Below are positions 22,535-35,389 of a stretch of 64,000 nt of DNA, in pieces; position 1 is the stretch's first letter; every line of letters starts with the position of its first letter. A model generated the notes under the pieces. It was not told where the DNA came from and did not search any database. It was given only the letters and a program-made list of their open reading frames with translations. Source of the stretch: Boswellia sacra (lineage: Eukaryota > Streptophyta > Magnoliopsida > Sapindales > Burseraceae). Made by a program: the position numbers and the translations under genes. The stretch spans positions 310,001 to 374,000 of the forward strand of contig SNVD02009675.1 in assembly GCA_013180625.2 (NCBI GenBank). Reading direction: 5' to 3'.

Positions 22535-25500
22535 ATGGCAGCCAAATTCAAGATAGAGAAGTTCGATGGAAACAACTTTGGGCTATGGAAAATTAAAATA
22601 AAGGCTATCTTGAGAAAAGAAAATTGCCTTGAAGCAATTGATGGAAGACCGGAAAATATGCAAGATGAAAATAAATGGGAGAAGATAGATGGTGATGCGA
22701 TGGCAAGTCTACATCTAGCAGTTGCAGATGAAGTGCTGTCAAGTATTCAAGAATTAAACTCTGCAAAGGAGATTTGGGATACTTTGACAAGCTTGTATGA
22801 AGCCAAATCTCTACACAACAAAATTTTCTTGAAAAGGAAGCTGTACACTCTTCGTATGTCAGAAACCACTCCGGTGACTGAACATATCAACACTTTGAAG
22901 ACGTTATTCTCTCAACTCTCAACCATGGAGCATAACATAGAAGAGAAGGAACGTGCTGAGCTTCTACTTCAGAGTCTACCTGATTCATATGATAATCTCA
23001 TCCTCAACTTGGCAAATGGTTCAATGAAGTCATCTCTAATCTTTAATGATGTTGCGGCTGCTGTCTTAGAAGAAGAAAGCAGACGTAAAAACAAGGAAGA
23101 CAGAATAATGACTTCTCAACATGCAGAGGCTTTATCCGCCAACAGAGGGAGATCAAGGGAACGTGGTTCCAGTGGGAGTCACAATCAGAACAGGGGAAAG
23201 TCTAAAGGAAGGAAGTTTATTAAATGCTACCATTGTGGAAAGCAAGGGCACGTGAAAAACGAGTGTTGGCATCTTAAGAAGAATGGAGAGGGAAACAGCA
23301 AAGGAAAAGAATCTGAGTCGTCAGGATCTCAGGGTTGTGTAGCAAGTACTTCAGGGAATGGCGAAATCTTGTGCAGCGAGGCAACAACAGTTATGGAAGG
23401 CAGAAAAAGGTTTGCTGATATATGGTTAATTGATTCAGCAGCAACATGGCATATGACTTCTAGAAGAGATTGGTTCTATCAATATAAACCTATCTCAGAA
23501 GGGTCTGTGTACATGGGTGATGATCATGCCTTAAAAATCGCTGGTATTGGAACCATCAAAGTAAAAATGTTTGATGGTACGATTCGCACTATCCAAGATG
23601 TACGACATGTGACTGGCTTGAAGAAAAATTTGCTATCGATGGGACAGTTGGATGACCTCGGATGTGAATTCCATACGAAAAATGGGATCATGAAGGTTGT
23701 CAGAGGCGCACTTGTGGTGATGAAGGCAGAAAAGATTGCTGCTAACCTATACATGCTCCATGGAGAAACGGTTCAGGAGGCAGAAACAGCAATTGCTAGT
23801 TCTGGAGAAGAATTGTCTATGATATAGCATCGAAGACTTGGCCATATGTCCGAAAAGGGTTTGAAGATTCTCTCTGATCGAAAACTGCTTCCTCGAATCA
23901 AAACTGTAAGTTTACCATTCTGTGAGCATTGTGTTATTAGCAAGCAGAGTAGACTGAGTTTTAGCAGATCTATTGCTAGGAGTAAAACACTTCTAGACTT
24001 GATTCATTCTGATGTTTGGGAATCACCGGTTACGTCCCTAGGAGGAGCAAACTACTTTGTATTGTTTGTGGATGATTATTCTAGGAGATGTTGGGTATAT
24101 GTCATCAAGAAAAAGTCAGATGTATTTCCTGTATTCAAAGCCTTCAAAGCACAAGTGGAACTTGAATCCGGAAAAAGGATCAAGTGTTTGAGGACAGATA
24201 ATGGGAGAGAATTCTGCAACAAGGAGTTTGACACATTTTGTAGTAAAGAAGGTGTGAAATGGCAGAAGACAGTTGCTTACACACCACAACAAAATGGAGT
24301 GGTAGAGCGGACGAATAGAACTCTCGCAGAAAAAATGAGAGCATTACTAAGGACTGCGGGTCTACCCAAGACATTTTGGGCAGAAGCAGCCACTACAGCC
24401 TGTTACTTGATAAATAGGTCTCCATCAACAGCAATTGAGATGAAGACACCTATGGAGATGTGGACCGGTAAGCCAACTGATTATTCCTCCCTTCATATTT
24501 TCGGATGTCCTGCTTATGTGATGTATCATGACCAAGAAAGAACGAAGCTGGATCCAAAATCCAGGAAATGTATCTTCTTGGGATATGCTGATGGAGTAAA
24601 GGGGTATCGCTTATGGGATCCTACTGCCCATAAGATTGTCATCAGCAGGGATGTTGTCTTTATAGAAGACATGTTTAAATGTGAAGAAAGTGATAGCACG
24701 AAGAAAAATGTTGAGACTGTATCAATACAGGAAGAAACAGTTTCTTCTGAAGCAATACCAGAACACGATGATCAAGAACCAGTTGAGTCTGAAGCACCTG
24801 AAGTCCGTCGATCAACTCGAGAAAGAAGGGAACCTTCTTGGCACTCAGAATATGTGATGACGAGCAATGTTGCATACTGCCTCCTAACAGAAGATGGGGA
24901 GCCTTCAACCATTCAGGAGGCTATAAAAAGTTCTGATGCATCTCTATGGATGACAGCAATGCATGAAGAGATGGAAGCTTTAGACAAAAACAAGACATGG
25001 GATCTTATGCCACTACCACATGGAAGAAAAGCCATCGGAAACAAATGGGTCTACAAGATCAAACGTGATGGGAATGATCAAGTGGAGCGGTATCGTGCTA
25101 GACTGGTGGTCAAAGGATATGCTCAGAAAGAAGGAGTTGATTTCAATGAGATATTCTCTCATGTGGTAAGACTTACAACAATTCGAGCAGTCTTGGCTAT
25201 ATGTGCTACTTTTGACTTACACTTAGAGCAGTTAGATGTAAAAACTGCGTTTCTTCATGGAGAACTTGAAGAAGAATTTATATGCTCCAACCAGAAGGTT
25301 TTGTTAAAGAAGGAAAAGAAAACTTGGTTTGCAGGTTGACCAAATCTCTGTACGGCTTAAAACAGGCGCCAAGGTGTTGGTACAAGAGATTTGATTCATT
25401 CATCATCAGCCTTGGGTACAACAGACTCAGTTCAAATCATTGTACTTATTACAAGAGGTTTGAGGAAGACTTTATCATTTTGCTGTTGTACGTGGACGAT

Positions 25501-26454
25501 ATGTTGGTAACAGGCACTAACAAAGATCAGGTCCAAGAATTAAAGGCACAATTGGCTAGGGGATTTGAAATGAAGGATTTAGGACCCGCAAACAAGATTC
25601 TAGGGATGCAAATTCACCGAGACAGAAAAAACAGGAAGATTTGGCTATCTCAAAAGAACTACTTGAAGAAAATCTTGCGCCGCTTCAACATGCAAGATTG
25701 TAAGCCAATTTCTACCCCATTTCCTGTTAATCATAAATTATCCTCAAGTATGAGTCCTAGCAATGAAGCGGAGAGGATGGAAATGTCTCGAGTACCGTAT
25801 GCATCAGCAGTAGGGAGCCTAATGTATGCTATGATTTGTACAAGACCAGACATTGCACAAGCAGTGGGAGCGGTCAGTAGATTCATGGCTTATCCGGGAA
25901 GAGAGCATTGAAATTCTGTTAAGAGGATCCTTAGATACATCAAAGGAACCTCTGATGCTACACTATGCTATGGAGGATCAGAGTTCATTGTCAGGGGCTA
26001 TGTTGATTCAGATTTTGCTGGAGATATTGACAAAAGGAAGTCCACTATAGGCTATGTGTTTACACTTGCAGGAGGTGCTGTGAGCTGGGTATCCAAACTT
26101 CAAACTGTTGTGGCTCTATCTACAATAGAAGCAGAGTATATGGTAGCTACACAAGCTTGCAAGGAAGCTGTTTGGATCAAAAGGTTATTGGAGGAACTTG
26201 GGCACAAACAAAAGAAGATTTCTTTGTTTTGTGACAGTCAGAGTGCCTTGCATATTGCAAGGAATCCAGCCTTTCATTCAAGAACGAAGCACATAGGAGT
26301 TCAATATCATTATGTACGAGAAGTAGTAGAAGATGGAATAGTAGATATGCAGAAAATCCACACGAAGGACAACATAGCAGATGCATTAACCAAACCAATC
26401 AATGCTGACAAGTTCATCTGGTGTAGAACGTCTTGTGGCCTGTTAGAGACGTGA
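22535..26454 (+). pseudogene. Copia 2 gag-pol, lightly broken
   Basis: The start is the ATG at 22535 (MAAKFKIEKFDGNN), where gag similarity begins; the frame is open further upstream but the sequence there is leader-like. Breaks: stop TAG 23825-23827 at the integrase zinc domain, a one-base frameshift near 25275, and stop TGA 25909-25911 in the RT-RNase H region. Domains: gag, zinc knuckle CYHCGKQGHVKNEC (from 23225), protease DSAA (about 23431), integrase core (HSDVW, RTDNGREF, NGVVERTNR), RT YVDD (about 25492), RNase H (DSDFAGD, STIEAEY, DSQSALH). Only three lesions in about 3.9 kb agree with a young insertion. Confidence 0.92.
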
Positions 26455-26506
26455 GCAGCATGTATAGAGACAAGACTGAAAGGAAAAATACCTTCAAGTG
26501 GGAGAA

Positions 26507-26957
26507 TGTGAAGTGGGTGAAGACATTTTTGCCTTTCACCCAATCCCACATCGGTGGGAAACAAAATAGAGGTGGGGAGGCTTGGCTATATAATAAAGCC
26601 TCCTCCCCCTCTTACAAGTGTACCAAGCTTATGTATTAAGCTTTTCTCTTCTTCTTCCCTTGTAATCTCCTCCATTTTAATTATGAGAGAGATTGTAATA
26701 TTTTTCTTCATAGTGAAATATTTTTGGTCTTGTCCTGTGGAGGTTTCCCTCAAATTGAGGGTTTTACCACATTAAATATTTGCGTCTTTATTTTCTTTAA
26801 TTGCCTTTAATTTATTTATTGTGCGAAGGCTGAGCCGCCCAAATTGTCTATTTTATTTATTGTGGAGGGCAGTGCCACCTAAATTGTTATTTCTAACATA
26901 ACAATTTGTTTCTTGTCTTTTATTTGAGCTGCGGTAGGAGTGTTCAATCTCCTAACA
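26507..26957 (+). repeat. 3' LTR of Copia 2
   Basis: It is 451 bp and matches the 5' LTR apart from a handful of substitutions. A purine-rich AAGTGGGAGAA (from about 26496) precedes it. Confidence 0.95.
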
Positions 26958-28065
26958 CCAACCAGTCAGCGGATCAAAACAATCTTCAACCAGTTTAATG
27001 CGATAGTCCAGAAATATTTCTTGATTGTTTGGACCAACTTTGAGTCGCTTCTCATTGCCAAATAAAAGGATTTCTCCCAGTGGACAAAATTGAGTGTTAC
27101 TTATAGTATACGTTTCAGAGTATTCTTTCACCAGCTTCAGCACACGAGAGGCCAATTCAGTAATTGCAACATTTGTTGGGGCACGGGCAAGTTCTGCTTT
27201 CCATTCTTAAGAAGGCCAAGAGAAGCATGCTAGCAGTTTAGTTTTGCCTGTCCCTGGTGGCCCCCAAATAAGCTCAACAGAAGACTTGTGGTCACAGTGA
27301 ACTCTACCAAGACAAGCCAAAACAGCACTTGACTGTGAATCATCCAATGTGCACAACAAAGTTGGACTAATTTCTCCTCCCAGTCCTTGCTCTGCTCAAT
27401 AAGACACAGTTCACAGTTTTCCCCAACCTGTCATGTCAAATTGAAACTTGAAATAGTAAAATCTCAAAACAACTTTTATTGCATAAAGTACTATTGCTAT
27501 CATGTTCAAACCCTTACCACTGAATTAGGGCATAAAACTTGCTTAATGATGTTCAAATTTCGAGGCATAAGCAATGAATTCGATACTCTTCTGTTGGGTA
27601 ATAGATTTGTCAAAAAAAACCACAAACAGTGATTTCTTCGTATTATTACCAATTTGGATGTCTTTTGTGGCCTGAACCTTAAAGGTGGTAGTAGTAGAGT
27701 TATCATTCTCATCATCTAGGATCTTTTCCGCGGACACAAAATTCCGCATCATTCCCACACTTTAGCAAATCCGAAATAGTTTGGTGCTTGACATTTGCCA
27801 AGACTAAAATATCTCCTGGCAATGTGTTGTAAGGCTTCTTTCTGCCGATGTTGCTAAATTTGTTACTCCAGTTATCCACCTTAATCTCATATAACTTTAC
27901 TCCATATGGTTTGGACACCTCAAAAGCAACCACTTCAGCGAAAGGTGCGCTTGAAATAGCCTCCATGACTGAACACAGCTGCACTCGTGTTTCTTCCAAC
28001 AAAGGGTAAATATAAGAACCAAAATACTGCTTAACAGACTGAAATGATGCTGGAATTTTTTCCAA

Positions 28066-28662
28066 CTAGAAGGAATGATCAAAGCAATCAGAACATGTAC
28101 ATGTAAGTGTATCCTGGTAGCTTGGAGATGTAAAGCACTATGTGGCCTTTATAACACAACTTTTGATGGTAGGTTACGTCGATATGAGAATAACATAATA
28201 GTTAACATTAAGCCACATACCATATTGGTGTCTACATAATGTAAAAGGCTAAAAAGTTATGATCAGTGACCAACAATTTTACTAAAAAAAAAAGAAACAC
28301 TCTTTAATCATCCAACCCGGAATCTGTGAACTCAATATCGAAAGGGTGTTTGTATCGAGGAATAAAAAAGAGAAAGAAAGTATACATTGAAAGGGAAAAT
28401 TGAGGAAAGGAAAAGGATGAGAATATTTCCATTGATTGGTCATGCATCTATGGAATCTCGGATAGAAAGAAATAACTTATAAGTTAATTAGACCTCCAAC
28501 GTTAAAATCATTTATGTTTATTATTGAATAAATTTTTAATTTATATTGTTTGTTATTATTCAACTTAAGAAATTATTTTTCTTAATTTAAAAGCAATTAT
28601 CAATTAAAATTTAAAAATTGTGCAAAATTAATGATCGAGCATCGCAGTCAATCCACAAGGAT
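28066..28662 (-). other. Start of intron 1 of helicase copy 2
   Basis: The sequence resembles intron 1 of copy 1 (9320-10100): shared stretches include GGCCTTTATAACACAACTTTTGATG (in part), GGAATCTTGGATAGAAA-like text and TTAAAAGCAATTAT. Similarity fades near 28620, where inserted material begins. It resumes at about 43560-44250. Confidence 0.6.
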
Positions 28663-28941
28663 TGCCACACCCCAAATCCTACAGATTCAGAATGCAACTA
28701 TAAATAGTCGTTTAGAACTGGAACTCAAATATTCATCTCAAGAGATAAATTTTATTTCATAAGTCAGAGTTCTTACTCACAACCACAATAATTCATTTTA
28801 TACACTATATTAAAAAAAAATTAAGCAAACAAAAGATGGTCACAAAATAATATCGCTGCGGTCCGTGGTTACAAAAGGAACTCTATTGGCCATGTCAAAA
28901 ATCATCCATTTAGTGAGTCATCACTCAGTAAGTAAGGTAAA

Positions 28942-29903
28942 GGGAAAATTGAGAAAATAGACAAAATTAGGGGGTCTCATTGAAAAATAGACACATCCTG
29001 AAAAATTTTCATGTCATAGACACTTTCTTGACAAAAAGACTCAAATACCCTTTGAAATTACTTTCATCCGACACACAACTCTTTTCGGGGATGAAATTGT
29101 CAAATTACAAACTATGGGGACTAAAAGAAACTCAAACTAAGGATATATTTAGAGCTATATATCGCGCGAAGACTTGCGGGTTCGACACTCGACACTCGAC
29201 ACAACTCGACACTCGACACTTTCTTGCATCCGACACAACTCGACACTCGACATTATTTGCATCCGACACAACTTGAAACTCGACACGTATGTGTCGAGTC
29301 ATATCGAGTCGTGTCGGATTCTCGATAACAGTCTATTTTCGAGGACACTCGACACTACCTTGTATCCGACACAACTCGACACTCGACACTCGACAAATAT
29401 CCGACACTCGACACTACACATTTCACCACTCGACACACGACATTTCACCACTCGACAAACACTCGACACTCGACATTCACCACTCGACAAACACTTGACA
29501 CTCGACATTACATAACTCGACACGACTCGACAGTCTGTTTTCGAGTGTCAAGTGTCTTCTTCTTCGCGATAAAACACTGGATTCATAACTCGTTTCACCG
29601 GTTTTCACACGTATTAATCCACAAAAATCACATTATAACATTCGATTTATCCTTAAATAAGTTCACAAATCCTTCAGAAACTTAAATCTTGAATTCAAAT
29701 TCCCTAGAAATTAAATCAAATCTGAAGAGAGGGAGATGGGTTTCGGTGGCCTGAAGAGAGAGAAATAAGGCTTTGAAAAAAATTGAATACATAAGGGTAA
29801 TTGAGTTTTTTTATCAAGAAAGTGTCTATGGCATAAAAATTTTTGAGGATGTGTCTATTTTTCAATGAGACCCCTTAATTTTGTCTATTTTCTCAATTTT
29901 CCT
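28942..29903. mobile_element. Non-autonomous Mutator-like element (MULE)
   Basis: It is 962 bp with long terminal inverted repeats of about 111 bp (28942-29052 and 29793-29903, roughly 92% alike by eye), flanked by a perfect 9-bp target duplication TAAGGTAAA (28933-28941 and 29904-29912). Long TIRs with 9-bp duplications are typical of Mutator. The interior has a CGACACT repeat block and then about 250 bp that, on the minus strand, look like a plant 5' leader (CTCTCTCTTCAGG and similar), which could be captured gene sequence. No transposase is present. Confidence 0.85.
29182..29534. repeat. CGACACT simple-repeat block inside the MULE
   Basis: Dozens of CGACACTCGACAC-type units run through this stretch. 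Around 29289-29325 the motif is inverted (GTGTCGAGTC), so the block can fold back on itself. Confidence 0.85.
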
Positions 29904-30208
29904 TAAGGTAAATAAAGGCTTAAGAAATGATTAATCAACAGAAATTCAAGTACAAATGAAAGTAACATTCATTGGTTGTCCCCTAATTCACCGATTACTT
30001 GTTTTAGAAATCAGACATTACTATTCAAAAATTCAACAGTTGCGCTCCTACGTGAGAGGTTGGCACAGTAGCGCCAGTTCTCTAGTTCAAGTGGAATTTG
30101 AGACTACAGGGTTGCGCTCCTGTGCCAACTTTTTGTTCAGACTATCACACTCAGCTTAATTTCACATATATCTTTTACAGCCTGATTCTATTCCTTATAC
30201 TCACATAT

Positions 30209-33200
30209 TGTGACACCCCAAATTTAAAGTAAGTTTGACTTACATGTATATTGTAAAAATATGTATTATTAACATTATGAGATATGTATGTATATATACA
30301 TGGAGAGGAATGAAATTAGATGAGAGATGGAAGGGTGTGAGTGAAAAGCTAAGGAAGTGTAAGGGCTTAATGGAAATCATTGTGTGATGTATATCTATAA
30401 AATATGGAAGAACTCTAGAAGATTCATTTTTCTTCCCCCTTTCTCTTAGAAACGTCCAGCACACTCTCTTCCCATTTTCTCTCAATTTTTGCCATGGAAT
30501 CAAGAGGAGAGGAAGGAAACAAGAGTCCAAGAGGTAAAAATTCACTCCTCTCTCTCTAACTCTAGCCATAACCATGCAATTAAGTGATGGTTTATTGTTG
30601 TTTGTGATATTTCATGTTAGGCATATACTGTAAATGGCTAGAAAAACATGAATTAGAGTGAATTATGGAAGAATTTAAAGATTTGATGATGCTAGAAAGC
30701 TAGAAGTGAAGTATGAGCATGAATCCTGCAGAGTTATTTTTCTGAACAGTGCTAAGTCCGAAAATTCCCATAAATTCCATGGTTGTTTGATGACTCCAAA
30801 ATTTTTATATGATAAACTAGACACTTCAAGTAGTTTATAAAATTTTGAAACACTTGAAAATTCGTAGTGTGTGAATTGTAATGAATTTTTGAATTTCTGG
30901 TTCGAAATTATGAATTCCCCTGTTTTAAAACAGGGCAGGCGAAATGAACTCGATTTGAGGGGGCAAATGTTTGTAAAATTTCGTGATTTTTAATATGAAA
31001 ACCCTTGGGTATGTTTTATGTCAGACTGTAAATTTCATGGTTTTTGGAGTTGTGTATGAATTGTTATGATTTTTCAAATCTGGACTTAAAGAACTGTGAA
31101 TGTTAAGTTCCAGAACTGAGTATGTGAAATAAATTCAGAATGACTTCCTTAAACTCCTTGGAAAATCATGATTTTTGGTGAAATAACTCTTGTATGTGTC
31201 TAGTTTTAGACTGGAAAGTTTGGTGGAGATTGGATTATTGTAGAATTCTATAAAATTCTTCAAAGTTGTACTGTTCAGTTAAAAGGTCTGCAGACAGATT
31301 TGCTGTGTGAACGAAATTAAGGATTTTCAAGGGGTAAATGACCTTATTTTGACTCAATAAAATTCATGGACTATAATATGTATGTCTATTCGATTTCCAT
31401 GAATTTTGGTGATGATTGGAAATGAATAACCTCTTATTATAATAATCCAACCAATATGTGTGTGTGATAGAGTTTAATAAATGATATTATTGGTTGGTTG
31501 AATTGTTGTTAACCTAAGGGATTTAATGACTTCTAAATGGACACTGATCAATGTGTCATGACTATGGCAATGGTTACCAGAGAGGAAGGAGAAGAAGAAG
31601 AGATGAACTTTAAACAACTGCTTATCAAGAAATATATGAGAGCAAATTAAGAGGCAAGGCTAACCAGGTAAGTAGCTAGACCCTTCTGAGGACACAATAG
31701 ATGTTAACTTTTAATGAAATATGTTTAATGATTGTGTTTGTGAATATATATGAAATGTGTAGATGGAATGTGGATTGGGCCATGAATACATGGACCTTGA
31801 TATGAGAAATGATTTGATTTAGGTTTATAGTGATTTATGAAATTGTGATTTCACACACTTTGATGAGTATGTGAGCTACATGTTGGTGTAAATTCTATGT
31901 GTGTGAGATGTAGAAATGTGAATGTGCTCTCATGTAGGTGAATTTGTTGTGATTTGGCTTGAATAATATTACCAATGAAAAGATGTGTGTATATGAAGAA
32001 TAAAATACATGCCAAACGTTCTAGGATACTAATTCCTTATGTGGATGGCATGACAAATGAATATCTATGAAATACCATGTGTATTAGAGTTCCACGAATA
32101 TGTATGAGTGGAAAATGAATGAGATCAGTTATACATGGAAATGGTTGTACAACGATATGATTGAAATAAATCGAAGAGTAATGGAAGGTGTTGGCACGAA
32201 TAAAGATGTCATTGGGGTTCTATATGTGTAGAAATGATGCCAATGTGTGGATTGTGCACATCCATAAGCGTATATGAGATATGTAGGCTTATTGTATTTG
32301 TGAATGTATATGTGATTAATGAGAAGCCTACGTAGAACCTCAATTATGAAAGTAAACTGCAATACTGTGATGTGCGAAGGCATGCATCATTGCGTGATGT
32401 GTTATGAATTTGAAATTTCCTGCCAAGCCCATGGGAATATACTGAATGTCGAATGTGAAATGTGATACCGTTAAATGCTAGCATTATGGTGAATGAATTG
32501 TGATAAGTTGTGATTGGGTTAGAAGCTTGATATAAAGAGCTTCACTTATGTGACTGAAATGTGAAATGTGAAATGTGATATGTGAATGAAAGCTTAATAT
32601 AGAGCTTCACTTATGTGACTGACTGAAATGTGAAATATGATATGTGAGTGAAGGCTTAATATAGAGCTTCACTTATGTGACTGAATGTGAAAACTGATAT
32701 GTGAGTGGCATGCCATAACTTAGGATATTTGGCTCTCATGGCTTGAGGGGAGGTCTGGACCATGTGTTTCCCTACATGGGATTCGGTAGCATGGGCCCGG
32801 TATCACCCGGATTGTCAGACTAGCCTCGAGCTATTTCAAGTGTAGGCATCTGAATGTATCCGTACTGTTACGTACTCCCATGGCTTGAGGGGAGGTCTGG
32901 ACCATGTGTTTCTCTAGATGAGATTCGGTAGCATGGGCCCGGTATCACCCGGATTGTCAGACTAGCCTTGAGCTATTTCATGGGTAGGCCTTTGAATGTA
33001 TCTGTACTGTTCTGTATCCCCATGGCTTGAGGGGAGGTCTGGACCATGTGTTTCTCTAGACGAGATTCGGTAGCATGGGCCCGGTATCACCCGGATTGTC
33101 AGACTAGCCTTGAGCTGATTCATGGGTAGGCCTACATATGGGAATTGACTGTAAAATGAAAAGTCCTACCTTGATTAGAGAGCACTGTTCCTAAGTGTCT

Positions 33201-34084
33201 GTGACCGTACTGTGGAAGCTTCTGAAATTATGTGAAATGGATATCCATATGAACAATGTAGCTAGCTTAGGGAAACTCATGTGTGAATGATTTATATGTT
33301 TATGGGAGCACATGAGGATGTGATAGACTTGTGGAAAGTTTATGTGTAAATGAGACATGTGTATACAAATGGGTGTATGTGATGAGCTTTGACATAGAAA
33401 AGCCGTGTTTGATCACCCATAGACAAGTATTTAAAGAATTAGAAATATGATGGGATAAGTGAGTAATTGATCTAGGACAATTGGCCAATGATGCAAGGTT
33501 AGTGCATGAGCACCATTAAATGGTACATGAGCTCATCTTTAACAGACTTAAAGAGGTATAACTAGAGAATGGCATTGCTGTGCCATACTGTCCTTGCTGG
33601 AGCACCAATTGCACCGACTCAAGTAAGAGAGAATAAAGAGTTGGCGCATGCGTGCCTCTCCTTTGGTGCAGGAGCGCGGAACTGAAATTTGCAACGGATT
33701 GAAAATCAGAAACTTGGCACCGCCGTGCTAGTTCCCTTACGCAGAGGCGCAATCCTTGAACAATGAAATCAATTTTTGATTTTCTTAGTAGAGCACTGGT
33801 GGCTTATATACTAAGAAATAATCGGTAATTAGTGATTTATGGAATAAGTTTTTAATAGTGGTCATAATCTGAAATGGTTATCGCCATTAATTGTTTTATT
33901 GTGACTGTTACACCAATTTCATAATTCTAGCTACTTACTGAGTTTCATACTCACTAGTCTATTGTGTACCTCAGGTATTCGATCAGTTAAAGATTAAAGA
34001 AGGATTTCGGCATAGCGACGATTGTGTTCCCTTGGCAAGTTTTTATCCGCTGCAGTATTACTATGTTTGACACAGGGTGTGACA
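30209..34084 (+). repeat. 5' LTR of the giant-LTR element
   Basis: It is 3876 bp. It contains a subrepeat zone at 32510-32700 (three copies of a 60-70 bp GAGCTTCACTTATGTGACTG unit) and three 142-bp units from 32737. Small minus-strand open frames in it recur identically in the other LTR and are not treated as genes. Confidence 0.93.
32737..33145 (+). repeat. Three 142-bp tandem units in the 5' LTR
   Basis: Units start at 32737, 32879 and 33021 with CATGGCTTGAGGGGAGGTCT; the third is partial. Each carries TAGCATGGGCCCGGTATCAC and TTGTCAGACTAGCC. The same array occurs in the 3' LTR from 37919 and, inverted and diverged, in the old LTR at about 39566-39960. Confidence 0.9.
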
Positions 34085-34088
34085 GTAG

Positions 34089-34100
34089 TGGTATCAGAGC
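34089..34100 (+). other. Primer binding site of the giant-LTR element
   Basis: TGGTATCAGAGC, matching tRNA-Met, lies four bases after the 5' LTR. Confidence 0.85.
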
Positions 34101-34263
34101 AAAGGTTTAAGATTCTGTAGACAATATTGGTCATAAGCAGTTAAGGGAACCCAATCCTATGCCAAATCCTCAGGGCTAAATGTTTGGTAAGTTTAATTAT
34201 GAATTTCATTGTCTATTGTGTTTATATAATTGTGTTTTGTAATGTTAAACAAAATGGGGACAA

Positions 34264-34435
34264 CATGACTAGTGCTAGTGCAACAACTAATGTTGAGGAT
34301 CCTACTATTCAGAATGATGAGATAATTGAAGTTCCAAGATCTGAGAGTGAACTTCGGGATTCTCAAAGAGATAAGTTTTGGGCAAGGTTAACCAAAAGAA
34401 TGGTCATTGTTTTGTTTAGGAATGAGAAATGCTAG
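34264..34435 (+). pseudogene. Possible gag start remnant
   Basis: A 57-codon frame from ATG 34264 (MTSASATTNVEDPT...) lies where gag should begin, shortly after the primer site. It is acidic and hydrophilic, then stops at 34435. Its position suggests a gag remnant, but no gag motif can be recognised. Confidence 0.35.
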
Positions 34436-34599
34436 ATCAGTAGTTAAATGCTACACATCATATGGAAAACAAGTCCCACGGAAAGAGATACGAGTTATTG
34501 TGACAAGTGATGGAGGAATATTATATATTCTTGATGTTATAGATTTAAACATGAGAAATTGACTAAGGCCGCTAAGAATGTTTAAATTCCTCCTAATAC

Positions 34600-34745
34600 T
34601 CGAATGAGGACGAGAACACATAATCATGGATTTTATTGTGGGCAACCTAGGATTCCAAAAGACGGTAATACCATTTGGATAATTATTAATAGATTGCCCA
34701 TTTCGTGTCCTTTTCTTCTCGTATACATTAATTTTTACCATGGAA
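34600..34745 (+). pseudogene. Ty3/gypsy integrase core remnant
   Basis: Residues MDFIVG in one frame and QPRIPKDGNTIWIIINRL in the next resemble the integrase core region that in Ty3/gypsy elements contains the first catalytic Asp and a following IW-I-DRL block. The two parts are in different frames, so the fragment is dead. Almost all of pol on either side is missing or unrecognisable. Confidence 0.6.
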
Positions 34746-35389
34746 TAAAAAGGGTAAATTTATGTCTACAAGATGTTAGGTTCCATGGAATATTTGTGTT
34801 TGATGTTTTGATTTGAGACCGAAAGGTTTCGTCTATATCGGAAAAAAAAAAAAGTTTTCACATGGTTAAAAACACTACAGTCCAATTTAGTATGGTCTTA
34901 TGGTAAACCGAAAGAATCATTATTCTTGGAAAAATATGTAACAACTTGTGGATATGATTTTAAGGGCAAAAGTAACAAAGTTTGGTAAGAAAAGAAAATT
35001 TAGTCCAAAATACATCGAATTTTATGAGACTTGTTGAGGATTGAGAATGCAGCCGATGGTTCACACTGCCACTTTTATGGTTAAGTGTACCAAATGTATT
35101 ATACAAGTGAATGATGAGAGAAAAAATTTCAATTCCGCCTATACACTAAGTTTCAAATCACTAGAGCTGAGAAACAATTTTCAGATGAATAAGGGTCAAT
35201 ATGAGTTATGGACTATAAAGAGCATTCGATACAGAAGGAAAAGATATCTTCGATGAGAATGCCCTAAAATAAATCCCCCATTTGTGAAGCAACTTCGGGA
35301 GCAATAAAGAATGAATATATGGTAAATATTTTTCTAATTGAATGATGATATGGAATTTCGAGGACGAAATTCTTTTAAGGGGGGAGAGT
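34746..35389 (+). other. Rest of the interior of the giant-LTR element
   Basis: No intact frame is present. A short reading ending WNFEDEILLRG at about 35349-35381 resembles the residues just upstream of the 3' LTR in chromoviruses. The purine tract AAGGGGGGAGAG lies at 35377-35388. Confidence 0.5.

Larger units (their letters stand above)
21761..26957 (+). mobile_element. Copia LTR retrotransposon 2, inserted in helicase copy 2 exon 3
   Basis: This 5197-bp element has two 451-bp LTRs and a perfect target duplication CCAAC (21756-21760 and 26958-26962). It is antisense to the helicase exon it splits. It belongs to the same broad TNT1/Tork-like group as Copia 1 but has unrelated LTRs. By eye the LTRs differ at about 6 of 451 positions, so it is clearly younger than Copia 1. 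Confidence 0.96.
19038..28065 (-). pseudogene. SEN1/MAA3-like helicase copy 2, exons 2-8, disrupted
   Basis: Exon remnants, minus strand: exon 2 28065-27518, exon 3 27427-26958 and 21760-21043 (split by a Copia insertion), exon 4 20534-20213, exon 5 20047-19792, exon 6 19690-19504, exon 7 19315-19243, exon 8 19159-19038. Breaks: frameshifts in exon 2 (about 27720-27770); several in exon 3, including one just after Walker A (about 27232) and one near 27190; stop 21187-21189; the Walker B Asp codon now Tyr (21157-21159); a frameshifted stretch at 21400-21560; stop 20433-20435 inside the YRMHPS motif; a Gly-to-Arg change in motif V (SVDRFQGG); and a donor GT changed to CT after exon 6 (19503-19502). 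Exon 1 lies far upstream at 44137-44252. By intron and exon sequence it is closest to copy 3 around exons 5-6. Confidence 0.9.

Noticed and set aside
29174..29523. Thr/Arg/His-rich ORFs in the CGACACT block
   Set aside because: They are simple-repeat translations inside a MULE.
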